A model generated the notes under the pieces. It had not been told where the DNA came from. It saw only the letters and a list, made by a program, of their open reading frames with translations, and did not search any database. Made by a program: the position numbers and the translations under genes. A DNA stretch of 23,047 bases from assembly GCA_910584495.1 (NCBI GenBank), contig CAJUAR010000045.1, forward strand, positions 1-23,047. Reading direction: 5' to 3'. The DNA comes from an uncultured Muribaculaceae bacterium. GTDB lineage: Bacteria; Bacteroidota; Bacteroidia; Bacteroidales; Muribaculaceae. Below, piece by piece: positions 7,641 to 16,800 of the stretch (position 1 is its first letter; every line of letters begins with the position of its first letter).

Positions 7641-10039
7641 TGCCCGACACTGCCGACAGCACACGACGGCGCATCATTGAATTGAAAGATTCAATTGCTC
7701 TGCTTCTTGCCGGACCGGGATGCGGGAAAACCCACATCCTGGCCCGGCGCATTGTTCATGCCCGCGCCAATGGTGTTCCTTGGCCCAAGATGCTGTGTCT
7801 AACCTTCACCAACCGTGCTGCCCGAAACATGCGTCGACGTGTTGCCGAAAGCCTTGGAGCAGTGCCGTCCGAACTCTTTACAGGCAACATTCATCGTTTC
7901 TGCCTGCGTTTTCTCTTTGTCAACGCCCTTATTCCCGACGACACTACTGTTCTCGACGACGACGACCGCACGGCCTTCATTGCCGGCCTTATAGGGACCG
8001 ACAACAAGGCCGCAATCAAAGACTTCGTCGCTAAGGCAATATACGTCTACCAAATCGACAACAACCACCCCGACCACCTTGTGCGCCGGCTTGCAAGCCC
8101 TATCGTTGATGACGACTGGCTAAATATCAGCAAATTTGTCCAGTTCAAGGCAGACAATCACCTTATCGACTTTGACGACATTCTGCTGCAAGCATATACA
8201 GCCCTCCTCCGCCCGGATGCTGCCGACCTTGCCATGACCGACTACTCGTGGGTACAAGTCGACGAAGTACAGGACCTCACCCCGCTCCAGCTCGCAATTA
8301 TCGAAAGTGTTACGTGCCGCATCAATCCAACCGTCCTATATATGGGCGACGAACAACAGGCAATCTTCAGTTTTGCCGGTGCCGGAGGAAGAGCACTGGA
8401 CCGTATAAAGAACCGATGTGCAGGCCACATTTTCTATCTTCGCCGTAATTTCCGCGCACCGGGATACTTGGTTGAATTCTGCAACTCGATTGCACACCGC
8501 CACCTTGGCATCCCTGTCGACATGCTACCCATTGTTGAACCACACAACGGGTCGCACTCCTGCCTCTCCACGCTCTCCTGCCCCGAAAAGGAACTGGACA
8601 AGGCAGCTGCCCACCGCGTCAAAGCGTGGCTTCGCAATGGTCTGAGCGACATCGCCGTGCTTGTTCGAACAAACGCCGAGGGGCAGAAGCTTGCCGAATA
8701 TTTCGCCGCGCAAGAAATTCCCTTTTTCCTCGTCGGTTCCTCCGATTCATTCCATACGGTCCCTTTCAAAACATTGTGGGCGCATCTTGCCGTCGTTGCC
8801 CAGCCATGGACAGCACGCCCATGGGCACGCCTCCTGCACCAGTGCGGCGTGGTCCGAACTCTTTCGGGAGCTGACAAAATTGTGCGCCTCCTTCGCCAAA
8901 ACGGCATCTGTCCTTCCGAACTTCTCGACCTCGGTCATCCAGGCCCGGTCGAACAATGTGCTGCCATACACCATGGTCAGACTATAGTGGCGCTCGACAC
9001 CGAAACCACAGGCCTCGACACGGCTTCGGACGATATTGTCCAGCTCGCAGCCGTCAAATTCCGCTATGACGACAATACTTATTGCGAAGAATCCTTAAAT
9101 ATCTTCATCAGCTCTGATAAACCACTGCCTCAAAATGTTGGTGGTCTTACAAATCCTTTGTTGAAAATTTATCCTGCAGCAGATAAAAAAACACCGGAGG
9201 AAGCTTTCTCTGCTCTTGCTGCATTTGTTGATGATGCCGATTTGATTGTGGGGCACAACTTAAATTTCGACCTCGCCATCATCGCTGCCAATATAAGCCG
9301 GAAAACCACGCTGCCATTGCCGGCCCTCCTGCAACCATTCAACAGCTGTACTATCGACACCCTCGCTGTCTGCCGCCGATTTGCCCCTAACAGTAAACAT
9401 CATACACTTGCCGACGCACTGGCTGCTGCCGGTATTTCTTCCGCCAACGAAGATGCCCATACCGCAATTTCCGATGCCAGCTCTACGGCGACACTCTTCC
9501 GCGCCCTCATTCCCCGGGCTAAAGCTCGCGTTGGCTCCATCACACATCTCAAATCCGATTCTCGCATAGCCCGGGCAGCTGCCATGTTTGCCCGTCGATA
9601 TGGCCCATTCTACAAAAAAACCCGCGCACTCCTTGCCGACACCGCCGGCACCACAAGCTTGCGCAGGCTCATGGCCGATGCCGCGTCATTCTTTGTCGAT
9701 AATGGTTATATTTCCCCTATACCCAACCTTAACCACATCCTTCAGCTCGTCGACAAAATTTCACCGGTCTCAAAACATATAAGCTATCAGCTACAAAGCA
9801 CCCTATATGAACTGATTACCTATAACCAATCCGACCTTCTGGCCGACGATATTGTGAAAGCACCGATAACAATCACCACTATCCACAAAGCAAAAGGACT
9901 GGAAATGGACAATGTGATAATATACAACGATGCTCAGCGTTTCGACGACGACACAGCACATGCACGGCTCCTCTATGTAGCGGCATCGCGCGCCCGACGC
10001 AGACTGTGTATACACCGCTCGATGTCCTCCGATGATTAA
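7640..10039 (+). CDS. UvrD/Rep-like SF1 helicase with an inserted DEDDh 3'-5' exonuclease domain
   Basis: This 799-aa protein joins two activities. Helicase motifs are: Walker A GPGCGKT (residues 25-31), LTFTNRAARNM (motif Ia), DEVQD (208-212, motif II), GDEQQAIFSFAGAGG (motif III), YLRRNFRAP (motif IV), TTIHKAKGLE (starting near 747, motif V) and LLYVAASRARRRL (near 778, motif VI). Between motifs IV and V lies a DnaQ-type nuclease: DTETTGLD (from D453), VGHNLNFD (from about 537) and DAHTAISDA (H607, D612), which give the DEDDh set. The arrangement suggests coupled unwinding and 3'-5' trimming in DNA repair. It starts inside the stop of the esterase gene (TGATG), so it probably shares the transcript, an odd partner for sugar-salvage genes. 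It is a likely host gene rather than part of the mobile element. Confidence 0.88.
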   Translation: MPDTADSTRRRIIELKDSIALLLAGPGCGKTHILARRIVHARANGVPWPKMLCLTFTNRAARNMRRRVAESLGAVPSELFTGNIHRFCLRFLFVNALIPDDTTVLDDDDRTAFIAGLIGTDNKAAIKDFVAKAIYVYQIDNNHPDHLVRRLASPIVDDDWLNISKFVQFKADNHLIDFDDILLQAYTALLRPDAADLAMTDYSWVQVDEVQDLTPLQLAIIESVTCRINPTVLYMGDEQQAIFSFAGAGGRALDRIKNRCAGHIFYLRRNFRAPGYLVEFCNSIAHRHLGIPVDMLPIVEPHNGSHSCLSTLSCPEKELDKAAAHRVKAWLRNGLSDIAVLVRTNAEGQKLAEYFAAQEIPFFLVGSSDSFHTVPFKTLWAHLAVVAQPWTARPWARLLHQCGVVRTLSGADKIVRLLRQNGICPSELLDLGHPGPVEQCAAIHHGQTIVALDTETTGLDTASDDIVQLAAVKFRYDDNTYCEESLNIFISSDKPLPQNVGGLTNPLLKIYPAADKKTPEEAFSALAAFVDDADLIVGHNLNFDLAIIAANISRKTTLPLPALLQPFNSCTIDTLAVCRRFAPNSKHHTLADALAAAGISSANEDAHTAISDASSTATLFRALIPRAKARVGSITHLKSDSRIARAAAMFARRYGPFYKKTRALLADTAGTTSLRRLMADAASFFVDNGYISPIPNLNHILQLVDKISPVSKHISYQLQSTLYELITYNQSDLLADDIVKAPITITTIHKAKGLEMDNVIIYNDAQRFDDDTAHARLLYVAASRARRRLCIHRSMSSDD

Positions 10040-10046
10040 GCACGTA

Positions 10047-10078
10047 TTTTGTTTTTTGCTCATCTGTTGCTATATTTG
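10047..10078 (+). promoter_or_regulatory. Bacteroidetes-type promoter for engB
   Basis: TTTTG at 10047-10051 and TATATTTG at 10071-10078 are separated by 19 nt. They match the -33 TTTG and -7 TAnnTTTG boxes known for Bacteroides sigma-ABfr promoters. The expected start of transcription is about 10085, leaving a leader of about 20 nt before the engB ATG at 10106. It is the only canonical promoter I found in the host part of the window. Confidence 0.7.
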
Positions 10079-10105
10079 TAGTCTAAAATATAAAACTCCA
10101 CTATT

Positions 10106-10714
10106 ATGATAGTAAATTCCGCACGATTCGTAATCAGCAACACCGACTACCGCAAATGTCCGGCTGACGTGCGTCCCGAATATGCCTTTATAGGACGCTC
10201 CAATGTTGGCAAATCTTCGCTCATCAACATGCTAACAGGCAAGAAAAGTCTGGCGATGACTTCTGCCACACCAGGCAAGACAATGCTTATCAACCATTTC
10301 ATTGTCAACGACAGCTGGTATATTGTCGACCTTCCCGGTTATGGCTATGCACGACGCAGCAAGGCCGACCGCGACCGCCTGGAGCAAATAATCAAAAGCT
10401 ACATCCTCGGTCGTCAACAGATGACAAACCTATTCCTGCTCATTGACAGCCGCCACGAACCGCAAAAAATCGACCTCGAATTCATGGAATGGCTCGGAGA
10501 GAACAGCGTGCCTTTCAGCATTGTTTTCACCAAAATCGACAAGCAATCGGCCCTCGCCACAGATCGCAAAATTGCAGACTACTGCACAAAACTACTCGAA
10601 CAATGGGAGGAATTGCCTCCAATATTCAAAACATCTTCAGAAGACCGACGAGGACGCGATGCCATCCTCGACTATATCGACCAGCTAAACCGCGAACAGA
10701 ACTCTTGTTTATAA
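10106..10714 (+). CDS. engB: Ribosome biogenesis GTPase EngB/YihA (YsxC)
   Basis: A small TrmE-Era-EngA-EngB-family GTPase needed for late large-subunit ribosome assembly. In 202 aa it shows G1 IGRSNVGKSSLIN, a switch-I segment SATPGKTMLIN, G3 DLPGYGYARR, G4 TKID and a G5-like SSED. The length is standard and the C terminus (NREQNSCL) looks complete. It follows the helicase after a 66-nt gap that contains its own promoter. It is the last recognisable host gene: recognisable polyvalent-protein remnants start about 40 nt after its stop, so its 3' side marks the left edge of the mobile region. Confidence 0.95.
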   Translation: MIVNSARFVISNTDYRKCPADVRPEYAFIGRSNVGKSSLINMLTGKKSLAMTSATPGKTMLINHFIVNDSWYIVDLPGYGYARRSKADRDRLEQIIKSYILGRQQMTNLFLLIDSRHEPQKIDLEFMEWLGENSVPFSIVFTKIDKQSALATDRKIADYCTKLLEQWEELPPIFKTSSEDRRGRDAILDYIDQLNREQNSCL

Positions 10715-10867
10715 TTAATAGGTAAAGTCTCTGAAACACTTCCTTCGCCAGCTTCCTCACCCTCGCATCCATCGTTGTTGTGTTTGTCTGAAACCTCTAA
10801 AAGATATGTTTGATTTCCGGCAACAATACCACCCTCGCGAATAGTCTCGTAGTTTCTTGCTACCGAT
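10715..10867 (-). pseudogene. Mosaic of polyvalent-protein module remnants at the element's left edge
   Basis: Read on the minus strand just past the stop of the giant frame, this stretch holds short pieces of modules found intact further right. FVESVARNYETIREG continues as GGIVAGNQTYLLEVSDKHNN, a diverged match to 16940-17015. It then passes directly into MDARVRKLA, a match to the start of the metallopeptidase module at 12200 and 17590. After that the sequence diverges and meets the engB end with no recognisable boundary. None of these pieces has its own start. Against the right-hand copy, exactly 149 nt (the equivalent of 17016-17164) are missing at 10876/10877. That loss shifts the frame and creates the stop of the giant gene. 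Confidence 0.7.
10755..10774. repeat. 20-nt repeat, copy 1 of 3 (metallopeptidase-module start)
   Basis: CCTCACCCTCGCATCCATCG, identical to 12200-12219 and 17580-17599. On the minus strand it encodes the MDARVR start of the second metallopeptidase module. Here only this motif and about four codons of the module survive. Confidence 0.9.
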
Positions 10868-10876
10868 TCAACAAAT
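10832..10876. repeat. 45-nt perfect direct repeat, left copy
   Basis: Identical over 45 nt to 16971-17015, in the same orientation. The two copies bracket about 6.1 kb that contains nearly the whole giant polyvalent frame. On the minus strand the repeat encodes FVESVARNYETIREG, part of a candidate nuclease domain. The flanks are related at protein level but differ clearly at DNA level, so the perfect 45 nt points to recent recombination, conversion or strong constraint. The stop codon of the giant frame (10868-10870) lies inside this copy. Confidence 0.93.
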
Positions 10877-13800
10877 AGCTTCGATTGAGCCGAAAGATGT
10901 CGTCCCTTCGGCTCTGTGTATCATCGGCGCGTTGAGTATCCGCACATTCCCGGCATAGTCCCAAAGGTCCTCGGCCAGGCTTTCGTCATAGCCTTCGAGT
11001 GGAACATAGTGCCGGTAGCGCTTCGCCAGCTTGTCGCGTGTCTCGCGGCTGATATAGCCGCTCTCCATCATTTTGTCAAGCTGCCAATGGCTTGTTTCTT
11101 CCACCAGCTTGCACAGCTCTTTGGTTTCTGCCGGTGCCATGCCTTCTATTCTGGCAACGTATTTACGCGCCTCTTCTTCAAGCTGGTCGACTGTCAGCCC
11201 CAACTTGCCGTCGGGGTCGAACAGCCCCGTCAAGCCCGAATAGTCCTGCCTGGATTGCCGTTTGTTGCCTATGTAGGCGTTGCGCTCCTCGCCGTGAAGA
11301 CATATCAGGTAATCATCTATCATGCGTCCGTTAAGACCTTTCTTGCGCAGTGCGTCGCATACTTTCTCCAGCGGTTTGAGGATTCTGCGCTCCATGTCTT
11401 CTTGCTCCACACGGTCAACGCTGGTCTTGTGCATCATGTGCAGATACACGTTCTCGTTGTCTTTTACCTTCGCCCATCCGCACACTTCGTCCTGCAGCGC
11501 GAGCAAGCTCCGCAGTCCGTCGTGGTGAGCTTCCTTCACTTGGTTGTCAAGTCCCTGCACACTTTCGTTATAGCTCTGTATGGCACGGTAGTAGTCGGCT
11601 TCCTCTTCGCTCTCCTCATGTTTCCGGTCGAAGTCGCTTTCGGCCGTCGCGGCCTCTGCCATGCCCAGCGGCCCGCTCTCCCATCCCGGGTGTGCCAGAT
11701 TCTGATAGCTGCGCCACAGCGTATAGCGCAGCTCTTTGTCGCCTATCTGTGCGGCTTCGCCAATGCCGAGCTTGGCGAGCATGGCTCTGAATAGCTCTTT
11801 GATGCGCATCCACCAGCCCTGCGCGGCAAAACCCTTCTCAAAGTCGGTGTCCTCGGCAAGTGCGGCGAGATATTCCTCCGTGGCTGTCAGATAGTCCCAG
11901 TCATGCTGCCGGCTCATCTGCGCTATGCGGCCCCGAACTTCGGGTGTCGCACTCTCGAACACCTTGTCAAGGAAGGCTTCGAAGTCCTTGCCGAAGAGTT
12001 TGCGCAGTCCGTAGTGAGCCACCGCTTCGTGCAGCAGCGTCTGCGCAACGTCGGCCGCATCCGCATTGTTGGGCAGCACAATTGTTATCTTCCCGGTACG
12101 GCGGTTGAAGAACCCCTTGGCCTTGGCCCGCTTGCCGCTCAGCGTCGACGAGTCGCGAACTATCTCCACGTTGTCCAGATGCATCAACCCCGCCAGTTCC
12201 CTCACCCTCGCATCCATCGCCGAAAGTTTCTCTTCCCCGCTGTTGGTCTCGCTATTTTGTGAGGCTTGCCGCAAAGATTCGTCATTTTTTTTGCTCTCGT
12301 CAAGCAATTTTTTGCCCGAATCGTAGGATTTCTCAACACCTTGTAGTAACTTTGCAACATCAACAAAGTTGGAGTTGCTAAGTGCATCGCTCGATTCAGA
12401 GCCACTTATTAGCAGCTCCAATTCTGTAACCTGATAGTTGTATGGTGTTATTTTCTTGTCTCGCACTTCCTTTATAGTTGTTTTCACCCTATAAATAATA
12501 CCATCTATCTTGATAGCCCCATAGAACCTATGGATTAAAGTGCTTGAATCACGAATGCCGTTTTCTGCGTTTCTCTTGCCGTCTTTCTTTGAATAATCGG
12601 CATGGATTTCTACCTCTAAGCTACTATTTATAATCGAAGGCAGTTTCTTAAGTGCAGCCATATGCACACCCAGGTTGTCACTACCTTTAGTTGATGAAGA
12701 TGAGAGATATTTATCTATTGCATCATCGTCAATCTCATAATGAAATTCATCTATTTGTCCGATATGGTAGGTGTGAGTGCCTAATAAATTCTCCTCGGTC
12801 CATTTGCGAGCTTTGTCGATAGCCTGTCTGCCAGTACCAGTGAAGTCGTGTCTCTCAACCTCTACCACTCTAACTTCAGCATCATTCAGCCCCGGCATGA
12901 CTATACCGCGCTCGGCTATGGCTCGCTCGCGAAGAGTGTCAAAGTCCTCACGCCCCCGGCTCATTGCACTATACATGTCGTATACTTCCAGCCATTCTTC
13001 ATAAGCAGCCCTCGACGATTCTCCGGCATTACCTTTCTCTGGTTCGCTGATTTTTACTCCATGTTTGACAAGGGCTTCACGTAGTGCTGGCGGCACGGTA
13101 TTGAATGGCACGGATATGCCGTGCTTGTTAAGTCGTTGCGCATACTCCTCGGCTACCTCGTCAACGGGTACGATACGCGTCACTTTGCCCCATCGACTCA
13201 ATATCACTCTGCGAGCATGCCCTATTTTGGCGAGTGCACGCCCAACGGGACCGCTTTTCCATTCCTTTTCACCCACGCTGTCTTTGGCTTTGTCGGCCTT
13301 GTACCCGCTCGTCAGCTCACTTTCGGGCACTTCGACTTCCACGGTTACAAGTTCGGGGCGGCTCCACGCACTGCTGAACTGGTCGTTGATTGGCGACCGC
13401 GAAGTATGAATATATGGATTGTAGGCCGCATTTATCGAGCTGCCGTTACCTTTGTTTAACTTAAATTTCCCTTTGGCATCAGCAAGTTCAGGCCGCTCTT
13501 CAGCTTCTTCCCATACGCCTATCTCAGTGGCTTCACGAAGCTCTCCGTCAACCTTGGCCGACATTGGTGGCCTTAAGCCGCCGTCTATAAGCTGCATGGC
13601 ACGGTACACTTTCACTGTAGGTTCGCTATTAAGTCGGTCAAGTGTGGCTGGGTCGGTAACAGGACGTGTCAGTATGTCTGCATCGTCATTATATTCCACA
13701 TCCGGCTCGCCAATCATCCCTTCGTCCATAGCCGATTGGTACTCTTTCCGTAGTCCGTTGCCAACAGAGATGCTGTCAAGGAATCGTATATTGTTGCCGC

Positions 13801-16800
13801 TCTTTTTGTTGACTTGCTCAATCAAATTTGCCAACTTCGCGCGGCTGTTCTTATAGTTGCCGTAGAGCATAACAGCTCTGCCGCCATACCGTGTGGCGAG
13901 TTTCACCGCCAGCTCCGACAGTTCTTCCGAATTCGATATGCCGGTATAAGGCAGGTGGAAGTTGCCAACCACTTTTAAACCCTGGTCGAGAACCAGCAAC
14001 CCTACTTTGCCGCGCGCTCCAAGCCGCTGGCTGCTCACAAATTCGGCAACCGATGCCGAGCTGCGCACCTGCAACAGCTTTTCAGGGTCGTAATCATCGC
14101 TGAACACCTGCGCGTCAAATCGAGATACAGTCAGCTGCCGTTCTTCTCCTTCGGCTCTTATCGGACGGTCATAGGCGTAGTTTCCCTTCTCTTCGTCAAA
14201 GATGCCGTATTTGCCGCTGCGAGTGTCTATAATGATACCGTCCTGCAGTTTGCTGCCGAACATGCCGCGAAGTGATTTGAGCATGTTGCGGTCCTGCTGG
14301 CTCGGATTGAGCGTGCCGCTCGGATGGTTGTGCACAAAATACACCTCGTCGGCACCGCCCAAAGCATCCCATGCGCCGCGCGCAGCAGCCTGGCTTACAA
14401 GCGTCATTGCCACATCGCCCATGCCGACGTGAACCACCGTAGGCTCTCCATCTTTGACATAGACCACAAAAGCATGCTCAACTGCCGCGCTTTCGAGCTG
14501 TCGGAAGATATAGGCCACATCGTCGGCTGTCTCTATTCGCTCGCTGCCGGTGAAGTCGAACTGACGGTCGCGCACAAACTTGCGCTCTACATAGCAAAAC
14601 TCTCCATCTTCGAGCGTCGGCAGCCATCCCTCGCTCGTATAGTCAATCACATCACCCCCGGCACTGCGGTAGCTGCCATCGACCGGCTCGGATTGTGCGG
14701 GCTGCTCAGGCTGCTCTCTCTCCGCTCCCGACGCTTCCGAAATATCCGAAACGTCAGACTGCATACCCTCAGCCTCCGGCATCAATTCCGGCTTCATTCG
14801 CTCCGGGTCGATAAGACGCGAGCTCACCTGTGCCTGAATCTCGCTCAGCATGTCGCGTGCACGAAGAAGCGCATCAGCCTCGCTGTCCCCGCGTCTGCGG
14901 AAATGCGCCGCAAGCTCGCCCTGCAACATATCGCGCTTGTCGAGTATGGTATCTTCGAGCTGCTCACGCTGCAGATCCTTCTCGTCATCGCTTAGCTCCT
15001 TGTCTGCTTCCAGCTCGCGCTCAGCCTTGATATAACCCGCGAAGTCTTCGACATAGCGGTCTATCGAGGCATTCACAGCTTCAGTCTCAGCATCCGGCAT
15101 GTCCGAAACATCCGACTGTGGCTGATTCTCGTCCGGTTGCTCAATCTGCTCATTCTTTATCGCGTCCAGATTGTCGAACAAGCCCGGCTCCATCTCGTCA
15201 AACAACCCCAGCGAGTTGCGCCCGTACCGCCCCCTGCGCTCCGAGGCAACATGGAAGCGCAGGCCATTGTCCGCCCTCTTGGGATTCATCCCCTCCGCAA
15301 GGTCGCGAATGGTGAGCTTGGCGAAGTCTTCCGCCGTCAGGTCTGCAAGCTCCTGCCCGCTCCATTTCTCCAAAGTCTTTTTCAACGATGCAAACATGTC
15401 CTGCAGCCAGCCCTTGATGCGCTCAACCAAGTTTGCGGCCTTGGCAGTATTTTCCTCTCCCTCTTCTTTGGCCTTCGAAATCATGTCTTCCAACAGCCTT
15501 GCGCCGTCGCGACCCACAAGACGGGAATGTACCTCGCTTGCCACAGCATCTTCATCTCCGGCAATGTCGGCATAGTTGGGGTCGTTCACCACCTCGTCCC
15601 ATAGCGGCATCTGCCTAAGCAGCTCCTTGCCGCGCTCCCAAAGCTCAGGATTCTCACGGCGCACCATATCGTCCCACAAGTGCGTGTATTCGTGAAGAGG
15701 AGTTTCGGGGTTCATAGCATCGCGGTTGAGCCACACCTCGCCGTTCGCAACCCATCCATAGACAGTCCCCGACGGAGTTTTTAACAATTTTTCTCCCTTT
15801 TGACCCTCTATTTCTTTGGTTGTCTGCTCTTTATTCCCTAAATTTGCACCCGAAACCTCTGAAGTGGTTGCCTGTGCGCTTGATTGCGTGTCTCCGAAAG
15901 GTTTACGGGATTCCACATTCTGAGGTTTTCTATTTGACATCAGATTTGTGAAAACTTCTCGTCCTTTGCTTGTTTCCGTAGTAACCCTTAGACGAGAGGC
16001 ATCCTCGGCAGTATAATCGTATGTGATGCGCTTCCCATCGACTTTCCGCTCCCCTTTAGCAATAATTTCAGGGATAAGCGCAATTTCCTCTGCTGTCACA
16101 TAATTACTATTGGTTTCGAAATGGCGTAATAATGAATGTTTTGTGCCGACATTTTGCTCCTTGCCTTGACGCATAATGACACGTCGTTTGCCATCTTCGC
16201 GTTCCACCTCGATGGCCACATTGTCGCGCTTGCCGCTGAACACGTCAACGACTGCCCGCTGGTTGCTGTCAAGCTCCTTGTCGGCATAGTGCTCGGCAAT
16301 ACGCTCCATCTTGCGGTCGGTCTTGCTGCCCATCAATCGGGTGTCCTCGCTGCGCTGCTCCAGCATCGCCGCAGCTTCCTCGCCGCCAACTTCATGTATG
16401 GCAATGCCGGCACTTTCGAGCATTCCTTTGGTCACATTGTAGGCATCGGCATTGCCGCCAACCTCCTCGCCAACGCTCATGCGCGGAGCTTCATTGCTGC
16501 CGCGAGCCTCCGCTATAGCCGCTTCTGCTTCTTCCGGGCTTATCTTCTCATTCTTGGCAAGCCGTGCCGCCAGCGAGCTGTCGACAGCATCCGGGAAGTC
16601 TGCCACAAGCCGCTCCGCAGTATTCCGAACCTTCTCGCTCGGAGTTTTTTCCGAACTTTCTGCCCCCGTTTCTTGTTTTTCCGACGCAGAGTTAGTAACT
16701 TTGCCGTCAGAAGTCATGGAAGAATTCCCGCTGGTGACGGTTGCACCTTTATTATGGCCGTGATTAACTTCAGCAGTTTCGGTGCTTGGACTGCTCTCAA

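Noticed and set aside
10680..10760. tRNA or tmRNA integration target at the element edge
   Set aside because: No cloverleaf or CCA-type end could be found; the sequence runs straight from the engB stop into polyvalent remnants.
10916..11794. 292-aa plus-strand open frame opposite the giant polyvalent gene
   Set aside because: It mirrors the opposite strand's conserved helical and metallopeptidase regions, has no family motif and no independent context.
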